Shown here piece by piece: positions 22,301 to 32,373 of a stretch of 64,000 nucleotides of DNA. Under the pieces are notes generated by a model. That model was not told where the DNA came from. It made no database searches and was given only the letters and a program-made list of their open reading frames with translations. The first letter of the stretch is position 1; every line of letters begins with the position of its first letter. The position numbers were made by a program, and so were the translations under genes. The DNA lies in contig JAFEFQ010000236.1 of NCBI GenBank assembly GCA_018240505.1, positions 1 to 64,000 of the forward strand, written 5' to 3'. The stretch is from Pseudomonadota bacterium. GTDB taxonomy: Bacteria > Pseudomonadota > Gammaproteobacteria > Xanthomonadales > Rhodanobacteraceae.

Positions 22301-24865
22301 TTACGGAACGTCGACGCGCGACGATCGCCCGCGCCGGCCGCCGGCGTCGAACGCGGCCACGCGCAACGTGCCGTGTTCGCGCAACGGCCCGCTCACGACC
22401 GGGCTGTCGGCATCCGGTTCGCCGCCGTCGCTGCGGTAGCGCAGGGTGAAGCCCGGTATCTGCATATTGACCTGCACCTCGTCGCCGACGCGCTTCAAGC
22501 CCGGCGACGGAATGCGATAGGCGACGCCGGCCTGCTCGATATCGAGCCGCGGCAGCACGCGCTTGCCGATCTGGTTGACGAACGCCGACCACGCCATCGC
22601 GTGGGCGCGCGCCGCGCGGGCGGGATCGGCCTCGCGCGTCCATGCCGGATCGGCGGCCCAACCGAGTTCGGCGCTGCCGAGCAGGCGCGGCATCAGCAGA
22701 TAGTCGATGCGCGCCGTATCGCGCAGCGTCTCGCCGAACAGCGTCGCCTCGATGCCGCGGATGTGTCGCTGCCCGTATTCGGTCAGGCCGTCCCGGCCCG
22801 GCACGGGCGTCGCGTCGGTCACGTCCTTGCGCGTGGAATCGAACGGGATGAAATCGTGGACGTTGTCGAGATCGGCGTACGCGGCCCAGTTCATGCCGGG
22901 CTCCTCCGGGTCGCGGCTGTAGGCCATGTCGGCGTAGAGATTCGTCGCCGGCGACAGCACCACGTCGTAGCCGGCGTTCGCGAGCCGGTAGGCGAGATCT
23001 TCGGCGCCGCCGAGATTGTTCCAGACCTGCAAGGTGAAACCACGCTGCACGAACGCCGGATTCGGAATCAGCTTGCTCCTGCCGCGCAGCGTCGTCTGGC
23101 GCGCGCCGAGTTCTTCCCAGCCGGCGACGGCGAGGCCGTGCGCGCGCAGGATGCGGTCGACGCGATCGTAGAACACGTCCCACACCTGCGCGATCGAATC
23201 CAGATGCCGCGCCTGCATCAGCTTCTGCACCGCGGGCGAATGCTCCCACACCCCCTTCGGCACCTCGTCGCCGCCGACGTGCAGCGTGACCAGCGGCGTG
23301 CCCGCCTCCTTGTGCATGGCGACGAGATCGGCGACGACACGCTCGATGAAGGCATAGGTCGATTCCAGGCCCGGATCCATCACGTTGTCGGCGTACAACT
23401 GTGCCGACGCGTACACCGACTTGTCGCCCGGGTCGGTGAGCAGCAGCGCGTTCGCATCGGCGCCGCCCGCGCGCGCGGCGCGGCGCGCGCGATAGGCCAT
23501 CGCCTTGATCGCGGCGCGCGCATGCCCGGGCATCTCGATTTCCGGGATCACCTCGATATGGCGCGCGACGGCGTACTTGAGGATTTCGATATAGTCCGCA
23601 CGCGTGTAATGGCCGCTGCCATGCGCATCGTCGACGTCGGCGCCGGAACCGAATGCGGGAAACAGGTGTTCGGCCTCGTTCGTCGTGTGCCCGCGCCGTG
23701 CACCGAACGAAGTCAGCTCGGGCAGGCCGGCGATCTCGAGGCGCCAGCCTTCGTCGTCGGTCAGGTGGAAATGGAATTTGTTGAGCTTGTAGCGCGCCAT
23801 CAGGTCGAGCAGACGCAGGATCGTGCGCTTGTCCTGGAAGTTGCGCGCCACGTCGAACATGAGTCCGCGATAGGCGAAGCGTGGCGCATCGACCAGCGTG
23901 ATCGCGCCGAGCGCTACCGCTCCGCCCGGCTTGCGTTGCAGCGGCAACAGGTCGCGTAGCGATTGAACGCCATGCGCCACGCCCATAGCGGTGTTGCCGG
24001 TGATGCGTACGCCCCTGGCCGGATCGACCGACAGCTCGTAGGCTTCCGTCGAGTCCTCGCCATTCACCTTGCCGATGCGCAGCGTCAATGCCGGTTCCTT
24101 CGCGCCGCCGTGCGCGTCTGCGGCGAAGTACGGCGCGAGCAGCGTGCGTGCGAATTCCACTTCGTCGGCCAGCGCCGCGTCCGCCTCGATGCGCGGCGGC
24201 GCCGACCAGACGAGCCTGCCCTTGCCACGCCGGAACCTGCGCGGCGTCGGGAATACCGGCGGCAAGTCGGCCTCGGCCACGTCGGTGATGATGCGGTTGT
24301 GCTCGAACATTTCCGCAGCGTCCGCGGGCGGCGAGCGTTCGCTCGCATTCGGATCGACCTGGTCGGCGAGCTTCGGCAGCACGACGCGGTAGTCGGCAAT
24401 CGGATGGCCGACTTCCACCGCCGCATCGCGGACGAAATACGGTGCCTTAGGCGCCTTGTCCGCGTTGAACATCACGGCCGGGTGGATCAGCGTGAAGCGC
24501 ACGCTTTCGCCCGGCGCCAGTGCCTTGAAGCCGGCGATCGGGCGCAGCCGGAACAGGCCGCCGTTGACGCGCTCGATCTGCGCGTGGCCGGAAATCCTGC
24601 CGGTCGCGACATCGGCAAGGCAGTCGAACCAGATCGCCCAGCCGGCGGCGGGCAGCGGCTCGGCGTCGCGATTGGTCAGCACGAAGGCCGCTTCGCTGCT
24701 GCGCTGCGTGCCGGCTCCCGCGACAGCGATCTTCGTCGGCTCCCACCGCAGTTGCAGCGGCGCCGGTTCCGCGGCGGCGAATACGGCCGCAGCCTGCAGC
24801 AGCAGCGCGGCCGCGCCGGCCCAGCGTGCGCGCCGTACAGCGAAACTTCGATCTGCCCGTTTCAT
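22301..24865 (-). CDS. Beta-N-acetylhexosaminidase, GH20 (chitobiase type)
   Basis: 854 residues. A signal peptide (about 1-32) is followed by an N-terminal carbohydrate-binding domain of the chitobiase type (about 38-190), a small alpha/beta GH20 N-domain (about 200-330), a GH20 TIM barrel (about 335-760) with the catalytic Asp-Glu in HVGGDEVP (about residue 532), and a C-terminal beta domain. It should release N-acetylglucosamine from chitooligosaccharides in the periplasm or outside. The start at 24865 (MKRADRS) leads straight into the signal peptide. It is first in a two-gene unit with the NagX-like gene and divergent from the S9 peptidase. Confidence 0.93.
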   Translation of the reverse strand: MKRADRSFAVRRARWAGAAALLLQAAAVFAAAEPAPLQLRWEPTKIAVAGAGTQRSSEAAFVLTNRDAEPLPAAGWAIWFDCLADVATGRISGHAQIERVNGGLFRLRPIAGFKALAPGESVRFTLIHPAVMFNADKAPKAPYFVRDAAVEVGHPIADYRVVLPKLADQVDPNASERSPPADAAEMFEHNRIITDVAEADLPPVFPTPRRFRRGKGRLVWSAPPRIEADAALADEVEFARTLLAPYFAADAHGGAKEPALTLRIGKVNGEDSTEAYELSVDPARGVRITGNTAMGVAHGVQSLRDLLPLQRKPGGAVALGAITLVDAPRFAYRGLMFDVARNFQDKRTILRLLDLMARYKLNKFHFHLTDDEGWRLEIAGLPELTSFGARRGHTTNEAEHLFPAFGSGADVDDAHGSGHYTRADYIEILKYAVARHIEVIPEIEMPGHARAAIKAMAYRARRAARAGGADANALLLTDPGDKSVYASAQLYADNVMDPGLESTYAFIERVVADLVAMHKEAGTPLVTLHVGGDEVPKGVWEHSPAVQKLMQARHLDSIAQVWDVFYDRVDRILRAHGLAVAGWEELGARQTTLRGRSKLIPNPAFVQRGFTLQVWNNLGGAEDLAYRLANAGYDVVLSPATNLYADMAYSRDPEEPGMNWAAYADLDNVHDFIPFDSTRKDVTDATPVPGRDGLTEYGQRHIRGIEATLFGETLRDTARIDYLLMPRLLGSAELGWAADPAWTREADPARAARAHAMAWSAFVNQIGKRVLPRLDIEQAGVAYRIPSPGLKRVGDEVQVNMQIPGFTLRYRSDGGEPDADSPVVSGPLREHGTLRVAAFDAGGRRGRSSRVDVP

Positions 24866-25072
24866 CGCACTCCCCGGCAAGGAACTCCGCGGCGACGCAT
24901 CCCGCCGCCAGCAACGCCGCTGGCCGTCGAGGATGGCCGAAGGATGACAACGTTGTCAACCGTTCCCCCATCGCGCTTGCACGCATGCGGCGGCACGCGG
25001 CCACCGGCGATCCGCTGCGCGGCGTTTGCGGCTATCCTCGTCGCCACGACCATGCCATCGAAGACACATCCG

Positions 25073-27166
25073 ATGAAAATCCGCCTCGCCGCTTTCGCCC
25101 TGCTCGTCGCCGCCTCCGTCCACGCCGAAGACAGGAAGGTCATCACCCACGAGGATCTCTGGCTGATGCCTCGCGTCGGCGCGCCGGTGACCAGCCCGGA
25201 CGGAAAATACGCCGCGTTCAACGTCAGCGAACCGAGCTACAAGAAGGACGAGAGCGCGACGCATCTGTGGCTCGTCGCCACCGACGGCAGCGCGCCCGCG
25301 CGGCGCCTCACCGCGAGCAAGACCGCCGAGAGCGGCGTCGCCTGGAGCCCCGACTCGAAGCGCATCGCGTTCGCGGCCAAGCGCTTTGATGACAAGGTCG
25401 CGCAGGTCTGGATCCTCGATCTGGCCCAGGGCGGCGAGGCGATCCGCGCGACTTCGCTTTCCACCGGCGCGAGCGAGCCGGAGTTCTCGCCCGACGGCAA
25501 GCGCCTGCTGTTCACCAGCCACGTCTACACCGAGGCGAAAGACGACAAGGACAACCAGCGCATCGCCAAGGAGCACGAGGAGCGCAAGTACAAGGCGCAC
25601 GTCTACACGGGGTTTCCGATCCGCAACTTCGACAAGTGGATCGAGGACGACAAGCGCCCGCATGTGTTCGTGCAGACCATTGGTGCGAACGACGCGCGCG
25701 ACCTTCTGGCGGGCAGCGCGCTGGCGAAGCTGCCGGGTTATTCCGCGCCCGACGAGAACGCCGGCTCGACCTGGGCGCCCGACGGCCGCAGCGTGGTCTT
25801 CGTCGCCAGCCGCAACCGCGACCGCGCGGCCTGGCAGTTCACCAATGCGGACCTGTTCCAGGTGTCCGTCGACGGCGGCGAACCGAAGCGCCTGACCGGC
25901 GCCGACGCGCTCGAGGCCGGCGACAGTTACGGCAAGCCGCGCTTCAGCGCCGACGGCCGCACGCTGTACGCCGCGGTGACGCCGCAGACCGGCGAGACGT
26001 ACAACGCGGCGCGCCTCGCCGTGATCGACTGGCCGGGCGGCAAGCCGCGCGGACGCATCGAACTGCCGAACCGGCTCTCGCTCGGCGGCTTCGCGCCGGC
26101 GCCGGACAGCCGCAACGTGTATCTGACTGCCGAGGATGCAGGCCAGGAAAAACTCTATCGCGCCGCGAACGGCGACAAGGAAGCCAGGCTCGTCGGCTCG
26201 CCCGCGCACGGCACCTGGGCGAACCTGAGCGGCGGCGTGAAATCGCCCGTGCTCGTCGCCCAGTACGAATCGGCGACCGAGCCGCCCGAGATCGTGCGCC
26301 TCGACACGTCGGGCAAGATGCAGAAGCTCACGAATTTCAGCGGCGAGCGCACGGCCAAGCTGGATCTCGTCCCGGTCGAGCATTTCGCCTTCACCAACGC
26401 GCGCGGCCAGCGCATCGACTCGATGCTCGTGCGCCCGCCGCATTTCGACGCGGCGAAGAAATATCCGCTGCTCGTCGTCATGCACGGCGGCCCGTTCTCG
26501 CAGTGGCGCGACCAGTGGGTGCTGCGCTGGAACTACCACCTGCTCGCCGCGCCCGGCTACGTCGTTTTGCTGACCAACTACGTCGGCTCGACCGGCTACG
26601 GCGAGGCGTTTTCGCAGGCGATCCAGGGCGATCCGCTCAAGGGTCCGGGCGACGACATCAACGCCGCCGCCGACGAAGCGATCAAGAAGTATACTTTTAT
26701 CGACGCGAGCCGCCAGTGCGCCGCGGGCGCGAGCTACGGCGGGCATTTGTCCAACTGGATGCAGGCGACGACGACGCGCTACCGCTGCCTCGTCAGCCAC
26801 GCCGGCCTGGTCAACCTCGAAGCGCAATGGGGCACTTCGGACACGATCTACGGCCGCGAAGTCGGCAACGGCGGTCCGGTCTGGGAACAGGGCGAAGTCT
26901 GGCGCGAGCAGAATCCGATCCGCTACGCGGCGAAATTCAGGACGCCGGCGCTGGTCTCGGTCGGCGAGCGCGACTTCCGCGTGCCGGTCAACAACGCGCT
27001 GGAATGCTGGTCGGCGCTGCAGCGCCAGCGCGTCGAGAGCAAGCTCATCGTCTTCCCCGACGAGAACCACTGGGTGCTCAACGCCGAGAACTCGAAGTTC
27101 TGGTACGCCGAAGTGCAGGCGTGGCTGGCGCGCTGGTTGAAGGACGAGAAGCCGAAAGGCAGCTAG
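25073..27166 (+). CDS. Prolyl oligopeptidase family (S9) exported peptidase
   Basis: 697 residues. A Sec signal peptide (KIRLAAFALLVAASVHA) is followed by a WD40-like beta-propeller (about 30-420) and a C-terminal alpha/beta-hydrolase domain. The nucleophile Ser is in GASYGGHLSNW (about residue 560), with VMHGGP oxyanion-hole sequence upstream, Asp near VGERDFRVPV, and the catalytic His in PDENHWVL. This is the dipeptidyl/acylaminoacyl peptidase type common in Xanthomonadales, with a periplasmic role in peptide breakdown. The start at 25073 is chosen for the signal peptide; a 370-codon open frame upstream is antisense to the GH20 gene. Confidence 0.92.
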   Translation: MKIRLAAFALLVAASVHAEDRKVITHEDLWLMPRVGAPVTSPDGKYAAFNVSEPSYKKDESATHLWLVATDGSAPARRLTASKTAESGVAWSPDSKRIAFAAKRFDDKVAQVWILDLAQGGEAIRATSLSTGASEPEFSPDGKRLLFTSHVYTEAKDDKDNQRIAKEHEERKYKAHVYTGFPIRNFDKWIEDDKRPHVFVQTIGANDARDLLAGSALAKLPGYSAPDENAGSTWAPDGRSVVFVASRNRDRAAWQFTNADLFQVSVDGGEPKRLTGADALEAGDSYGKPRFSADGRTLYAAVTPQTGETYNAARLAVIDWPGGKPRGRIELPNRLSLGGFAPAPDSRNVYLTAEDAGQEKLYRAANGDKEARLVGSPAHGTWANLSGGVKSPVLVAQYESATEPPEIVRLDTSGKMQKLTNFSGERTAKLDLVPVEHFAFTNARGQRIDSMLVRPPHFDAAKKYPLLVVMHGGPFSQWRDQWVLRWNYHLLAAPGYVVLLTNYVGSTGYGEAFSQAIQGDPLKGPGDDINAAADEAIKKYTFIDASRQCAAGASYGGHLSNWMQATTTRYRCLVSHAGLVNLEAQWGTSDTIYGREVGNGGPVWEQGEVWREQNPIRYAAKFRTPALVSVGERDFRVPVNNALECWSALQRQRVESKLIVFPDENHWVLNAENSKFWYAEVQAWLARWLKDEKPKGS

Positions 27167-27182
27167 TTCGATCCGGAATGAC

Positions 27183-27212
27183 GCGCAGGGCTCGATGAAT
27201 CGAGCCCCTGCG
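27183..27212. repeat. Single REP-like palindrome
   Basis: A near-perfect palindrome with the centre CTCGATGAATCGAG inside GC-rich arms, of the same family as those at 10966-11037, 35277-35348 and 57412-57437. It lies 17 bp after the S9 peptidase stop and could shield the 3' end of its mRNA. Confidence 0.75.
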
Positions 27213-27288
27213 AAGCGCGGGCAAGCGCATCGCCCATCGCGGGACTTGTGGGAGAATCCCGCCCGTCGGTTTCGATGAAAGGACGCCA

Positions 27289-30200
27289 ATGGCCATGCCC
27301 GCATCGACAGCCTCGCTGAAAGCCCGCGCCCTGGACGCGCGCGATCGCACGCTTGCGCTGCGCCATTCGCGGCGCGCGCGCAAGCTCGCGCTGATCGCGG
27401 CGATCGTGCTGGTCGTCTACGCGCTGCTCGGCTTCTTGCTCGTGCCAGCGCTGCTGCAGCGCTGGGTCGACGCGAATGCGGGCAAGCTGCTCGGCCGGCC
27501 GGTGTCGATCGCCGCGCTGCAGTTCAATCCGTTCACGCTCAAGCTCGGCGCGGACCGGGTGCATGTCGCCGATGTCGACGGCAAGGCGCCGTTCGTCGAC
27601 ATCGACCGGCTCGTGCTCAACGGCGCGTGGAGTTCGCTGCTACGCCGGGCGCCCGTGCTCGACGAAGTGGAGATCGAGCATCCGCGCATCGCGCTCGCGC
27701 GCACGGCCGATGGGCGTTTCAATTTTTCCGACCTGATCGATCGCTTCGCGGCGAAGCCCGCAACCGACGCGAAGGCGCCGCCGCCAGAGCCCGCGCGCTT
27801 CTCGCTGTCGAACATCAGCGTGCACCGCGGCGAGATCCGCTTCGACGACAAGCCGAGGAACGCGAGCCATCGCGTCGAGGACATCGAGATCGGCATCCCC
27901 TTCCTCGCCAACCTGCCGCGCGACGTCGACGTGTTCGTGCAGCCGCTGCTCGCCGCGCGCATCGACGGCCGGCCGTTGCGCATCGAGGGCCAGACCAAGC
28001 CGTTCAAGGACAGCCTCGAATCGACGATCGACCTGACCCTCGACCGTCTCGATCTGCCGCAATACCTGCCGTACGTGCCGACGGACCTGCCCGTCGCGAT
28101 TCCGCGCGGCCTTGTCTCCGGCAGCGTGCGCGCGCATTTCGTGCAGGACAAGGCGGCGCAACAGCTGCGTCTCGACGGCGTGATCGTGCTCGACGATTTC
28201 GCGATGACCGACAAGGCGAAAACGCCGATCCTCGATGCCACGCGCGTGATCGCCTCGTTCGCCGACGTCGAGCCGCTGATCTCGCGCTACCGTTTCGGCA
28301 ACGTCAACCTCGATCACGTGAAGCTGCGTTATGTCGCACGCCCGGGCGGACGCAGCAATTTCGATGCGCTGTACGCCAAGCCCAGGCCGCCGAACGACAA
28401 GACGCCCGCGAGCGAATTCGCGATCGCCAACCTCGGCTTCGTCGCGGGCCGCTTCGACTACGTCGACACAACTTTGGGGAATCGCTGCACAAGCGTCGCG
28501 AGCGAAGACAGTTCGCGCGTCGCCGGAGCGCAGGAACTGGAGCATACAGGCGAGTATGTGAGGATTCCGAGCACCGCCGGCGTGCGAAATGTCGAGCGCA
28601 GTAGCTTGTGCAGCGATTCCCCGGCGACGGCGACAATCAGCGACCTCACCGGCTCGGTGAGCGGCCTCGACACGGTCAGGGGCGCCAGCACCACGGTCGA
28701 GGTGAGTGCCAAGCACAATGGCGGTGATGTCGCCACGAGCGGCAAGCTCGACCTCGCCGCAAGCCGCTATACCGGCACGCTGAGCGCGAAGAGTGTCGGC
28801 CTGGCGCCGCTGCAACCGTTCCTGCTGCCGGCCGGCAGCCAGGCGACGATCCAGCGCGGCCGCCTCGACACCGAAGGCAGCTTCGTCGCCGACTGGAAAG
28901 GCCTGTTCAACCTGCATGTCGAACCGGCGAAGTCGACGCTGCACGAGGTGGCCATCGGTCTCAAGGACGCAAAGGAGCCGGCGCTCGCGTGGAAGGCGGT
29001 CGATATCGCGCTGACCAGGTTCGACCTGGCCGCGGGCGAGGCGCGGCAGGGCGACGTGGTCGTGCACGGCTTGCGCGTCAACGCGCGGCGCGAGCATGAC
29101 GGCAGGTTCGATCTGGCCAGCCTGGTCGGCAACGGGCCGGCCGCGAAACCCGCCGCCGCGGCGAAGTCCACCAAACCGGTGCAGCCGTGGAAATGGAGCA
29201 TCGCGCGCCTCGCCTTCGACGACGCCGGCGCGACGATCGAGGATCGCGCCACGGCGAAGCCGAGCAGGATTGCGGTCGAATCGATCAAGGGCGACATCAC
29301 CGGATTGAGCGAGAACCTGAAGCAACCGCTCAAGCTCGCGTTGAGCGGCGCGATCGACCACGGCGGCTTCGAGGTCGATGGCAGCGTCAGGCCGGTTCCG
29401 CTCGACGCCGACCTCAAGCTGAAAACGCGCGAACTCGACCTCGCCGGCCTGACCGCCTATGCCGACGTGCCGCTCAACGTGCGCGTGGCGTCCGCGCTGC
29501 TGACCAGCGACGGCACGCTGCGCTATGTCGAGGCGCAGCCCGCGAAGACCGCGTATCGCGGCCGCGTCACGCTCGCCCGCGCACGCGTGCTCGACAAGCT
29601 GAGCGGCGACGATTTCGCCAGTTTCCGCACGCTCAACATCGGCGCGGTCGACTACCTGCAGAACGGCGCCGCGCCGATGCAGCTCAAGCTCGGCGACATC
29701 GCGCTTGCCGATTTCTACGCGCGCATCATCATGAACGCGAGCGGCAGGCTCAACCTCGCCGACATCTCCGGCTCGAACACGGCGGCCCCGGTGTCGCTCA
29801 CGCGCGCGCAAGGCCCGGAGAATCCCGCACCCGCGCCGCGCACCGCGAAACCCGCGGCGAAACCCGAGCCGGCAAAATCCGCCGCGCCGGCCGCCTCGAT
29901 CCAGGTCGGCCAGATCACCCTGTCGCGCGGCCATCTCAATTACACCGACAACTTCATCAAGCCGAACTACACGGCGAACATCACCCAGTTGTCCGGCAAG
30001 ATCGGCGCGTTCGGCACGGCCGGCGGCGAGCCCGCGGTCGTCACCCTGCGCGGCCTGCTCGACGACAACGCCCAGGTCGACATCGACGGCAAGATCAATC
30101 CGCTCGCGCCGGTCGCCTACGCCGAGATCAAGGGCAAGGCCGATGGCGTCGAGCTGACCCACCTGTCCGCGTACTCGGCCAAATACACCGGCTATCCGAT

Positions 30201-31080
30201 CATCAAGGGCCGCCTCAATGCCGACGTCAGCTACCTGCTCGACCAGGGCAGGCTCAAGGCCGATAACCACCTCTACATCGACCAGCTCACCTTCGGCGAC
30301 GAGAACAAGGACCCGGGCGTGAGCCATCTGCCGGTCAAGCTCGCCGTCGCACTGCTCAAGGATTCGGACGGCGTCATCGACGTCAACGTGCCTGTGTCCG
30401 GCTCGCTCGACGATCCGCAGTTTTCGCTCGGCGGCATGGTCTGGCGCGCGTTTGCCGGCATGATCGCGAAGGCCGTGACCGCGCCGTTCCGCCTGCTCGC
30501 CTCGGCGTTCAAGGGCGGCGGTGGCGGTGGCGAGGAGCTCGGCTACGTCGAGTTCGCGCCCGGCGCCGACGGCCTCGACGACGCGGCGAAGGCGAAGCTC
30601 GCCCAAATCGCGAAGATGGTGAACGCGCGCCCCGCGATCCATCTCGGCATCGTCGGCCGCACCGATCCGAAGTTCGACGAGGAAGGCCTGCGCCGGGTCA
30701 CGGTCGACGGTCTCATCCGCCAGGAATACGCCCACGACCACGGCGACAGCGACGAAGCCGCGGCGGCGCCGCTGTCGCCCGCCGATACGGACAAGTACCT
30801 CGAAGCCGCGTACAAGCACGGCAAATTCCCGAAGGAGAAGACGCTGGGCTTCCTGACCAAGTCGCAACCGCCCGAGGAAATGCGCCGCCTGCTCGAAGCG
30901 AACGTGACGATCGACGATGCCTCGATGCTGCACCTCGCCGAACGCCGCGCCGGCCACATCGTCGGCTTCCTCCACGGCAAGGTCGAAGACCGCCGGTTGT
31001 GGACGCTCGCGCCCAAACTCGACGCCAAGGGCATCGACGATCAGGGCAAGACGACGCGGGTGGATTTCACCCTGCAATGA
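27289..31080 (+). CDS. DUF748 (AsmA-like) envelope protein with an in-frame repeat insertion
   Basis: 1263 residues. One N-terminal membrane anchor (about 33-57) is followed by a very long periplasmic beta-rich region, typical of AsmA/DUF748 proteins that are thought to form bridges moving lipids between membranes. The opening after the anchor (LVPALLQRWVDANAGKLLGR) and the tail with its GRTDPKFDEEGLRR and LAERRAGHIVGFLHGKVED blocks match DUF748. Residues about 396-445 do not: they are encoded by dispersed repeat copy B (28476-28622), exactly 49 codons, so the frame survives. The protein may tolerate this because the region is a loop between repeats of the fold. Confidence 0.88.
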   Translation: MAMPASTASLKARALDARDRTLALRHSRRARKLALIAAIVLVVYALLGFLLVPALLQRWVDANAGKLLGRPVSIAALQFNPFTLKLGADRVHVADVDGKAPFVDIDRLVLNGAWSSLLRRAPVLDEVEIEHPRIALARTADGRFNFSDLIDRFAAKPATDAKAPPPEPARFSLSNISVHRGEIRFDDKPRNASHRVEDIEIGIPFLANLPRDVDVFVQPLLAARIDGRPLRIEGQTKPFKDSLESTIDLTLDRLDLPQYLPYVPTDLPVAIPRGLVSGSVRAHFVQDKAAQQLRLDGVIVLDDFAMTDKAKTPILDATRVIASFADVEPLISRYRFGNVNLDHVKLRYVARPGGRSNFDALYAKPRPPNDKTPASEFAIANLGFVAGRFDYVDTTLGNRCTSVASEDSSRVAGAQELEHTGEYVRIPSTAGVRNVERSSLCSDSPATATISDLTGSVSGLDTVRGASTTVEVSAKHNGGDVATSGKLDLAASRYTGTLSAKSVGLAPLQPFLLPAGSQATIQRGRLDTEGSFVADWKGLFNLHVEPAKSTLHEVAIGLKDAKEPALAWKAVDIALTRFDLAAGEARQGDVVVHGLRVNARREHDGRFDLASLVGNGPAAKPAAAAKSTKPVQPWKWSIARLAFDDAGATIEDRATAKPSRIAVESIKGDITGLSENLKQPLKLALSGAIDHGGFEVDGSVRPVPLDADLKLKTRELDLAGLTAYADVPLNVRVASALLTSDGTLRYVEAQPAKTAYRGRVTLARARVLDKLSGDDFASFRTLNIGAVDYLQNGAAPMQLKLGDIALADFYARIIMNASGRLNLADISGSNTAAPVSLTRAQGPENPAPAPRTAKPAAKPEPAKSAAPAASIQVGQITLSRGHLNYTDNFIKPNYTANITQLSGKIGAFGTAGGEPAVVTLRGLLDDNAQVDIDGKINPLAPVAYAEIKGKADGVELTHLSAYSAKYTGYPIIKGRLNADVSYLLDQGRLKADNHLYIDQLTFGDENKDPGVSHLPVKLAVALLKDSDGVIDVNVPVSGSLDDPQFSLGGMVWRAFAGMIAKAVTAPFRLLASAFKGGGGGGEELGYVEFAPGADGLDDAAKAKLAQIAKMVNARPAIHLGIVGRTDPKFDEEGLRRVTVDGLIRQEYAHDHGDSDEAAAAPLSPADTDKYLEAAYKHGKFPKEKTLGFLTKSQPPEEMRRLLEANVTIDDASMLHLAERRAGHIVGFLHGKVEDRRLWTLAPKLDAKGIDDQGKTTRVDFTLQ
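28476..28622 (+). repeat. Dispersed repeat, copy B, inserted in frame within the DUF748 gene
   Basis: 147 bp with perfect 19-bp terminal inverted repeats (28476-28494 and 28604-28622; GGGGAATCGCTGCACAAGC). The core carries GCGAGCGAAGA, GTCGCCGGAGCG and AGGATTCCGAGCACCGCC, shared with copies A and C. The length is a multiple of three and the frame used has no stop, so the host gene reads through. The terminal repeats are unlike those of the other copies. Confidence 0.9.
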
Positions 31081-31113
31081 ACGAAGGGCACCCCGAAGCG
31101 ATGTCGTTGCGAA

Positions 31114-31233
31114 TCACTCGCCGTCACCCGGCGACTTCGCCTGCGAATCCGCATGCACCTCGAACCACATCGCGTTGAGGATCGCGAAGCTGCAGGCGAG
31201 CCCGATGCCGAGTATCCAGCTGAAATACCACAT
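31114..31233 (-). CDS. cydX: Cytochrome bd oxidase small subunit CydX
   Basis: A 39-residue single-span protein beginning MWYFSWILGIGLACSFAILN and ending in a polar tail. The Trp-Tyr-Phe start and the Trp-Phe-Glu at the helix end are the CydX signature. CydX stabilises the haems of cytochrome bd-I in the inner membrane. Its ATG lies 9 bp after the cydB stop codon, so it is the last gene of the cyd operon. It is too short for routine gene calling. Confidence 0.92.
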   Translation of the reverse strand: MWYFSWILGIGLACSFAILNAMWFEVHADSQAKSPGDGE

Positions 31234-31242
31234 GGCCGCTCC

Positions 31243-32373
31243 TCAATAACCCAGATGGTGTTTGACGTGCTCGAGCGTGACGCGTCCGCGCAGCACGCGA
31301 TAGACCCAACTCGTGTAGCCGAGCACGATCGGCAGGAGAACGATGACGACCACGAGCATGATGCCTAGCGTGCGCTGGCTGGACGATGCGTCCCAGACGG
31401 TCAGGCTGCTGTCCGGATCGAGGCTCGACGGCATCAGGAACGGGAACAGCGCGAACCCGGCCGAGAGGATCGTGCCGGCGCACATGAGCGAGCTGGCGAG
31501 GAAGGCGACGAAGTATTTTCGCGCGGCGCCCAGCGCGATGTTGCCGACCGCGGCCGCGAGCGCGAGCGCGGGCGCGAGCCAGAACGCCGGATGTGCGGCG
31601 TAGCCCGCGAACCAGTGGCCTTGCACGGCAACCTGCTTGAGCAGCGGATTCGACGGCGCGCCGCCATCGACCGGCGAGACGATCGCATAGCCCGGCAGGC
31701 CGAACGCGAGCCACGCGCCGGCCGCGAGATAGAGTCCGAGATAGGCGATCACGCTGTTGCGCGCGACCCCGCCCGCGCGTTCCGCCAGCGAAACGTCGGC
31801 CTTGAACGCGGCATAGCTCGCCCCGTGCGTGAGCAACATCGCGATGCTGACCAGGCCGGTCAGCACGGCGAACGGCGTGAGCAGGCCGAAGAAGCCGCCC
31901 TGGTAGGTCATGCGCATCTCCGCGTCGAGGCGGAACGGCAGGCCGAGGAACAGGTTGCCGAAGGCGACGCCGAAGATCAGCATCGGCACCAGGCCCGAGG
32001 CGGTCAGCACCCAGTCCCAGGCGTTGCGCCAGCGCGGATCGGTGAGCTTGTTGCGGTAGCCGAAGCCGACCGGGCGCAGGATGAAGGCGGCCAGCAGCAG
32101 GAACATCGCCACATACAGCCCCGAGAACGCGACCGCGTAGACGAACGGCCACGCCGCGAACACCGCGCCGCCGGCGAGGATGAACCAGACCTGGTTGCCT
32201 TCCCACACCGGCTCGACCGTTTCGAGCAGCACTCGCCGCTCCTCATCACTGCGGCCGAGCACGCGCAGCAACGCGGCAACGCCGAAGTCGAAGCCGTCCA
32301 TGATCGCGAAGCCGACCAGCAGCACGCCGAGCAGCACCCACCAGATGAGACGCAGGGTTTCGTAGTCGATCAT
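31243..32373 (-). CDS. cydB: Cytochrome bd ubiquinol oxidase subunit II
   Basis: 376 residues with about eight to nine membrane helices. The N-terminus ([28 protein letters not shown]) and the block [23 protein letters not shown] are characteristic of CydB. Together with CydA it forms the quinol oxidase that reduces oxygen with high affinity. The start at 32373 (MIDYETLR) is family-typical. Usually cydB follows cydA within a few bases; here 967 bp of repeats lie between them. Confidence 0.96.
   Translation of the reverse strand: MIDYETLRLIWWVLLGVLLVGFAIMDGFDFGVAALLRVLGRSDEERRVLLETVEPVWEGNQVWFILAGGAVFAAWPFVYAVAFSGLYVAMFLLLAAFILRPVGFGYRNKLTDPRWRNAWDWVLTASGLVPMLIFGVAFGNLFLGLPFRLDAEMRMTYQGGFFGLLTPFAVLTGLVSIAMLLTHGASYAAFKADVSLAERAGGVARNSVIAYLGLYLAAGAWLAFGLPGYAIVSPVDGGAPSNPLLKQVAVQGHWFAGYAAHPAFWLAPALALAAAVGNIALGAARKYFVAFLASSLMCAGTILSAGFALFPFLMPSSLDPDSSLTVWDASSSQRTLGIMLVVVIVLLPIVLGYTSWVYRVLRGRVTLEHVKHHLGY

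Noticed and set aside
27640..31077. A 1145-codon minus-strand open frame
   Set aside because: Antisense to the DUF748 gene; low-complexity composition; no start or ribosome binding site that makes sense.
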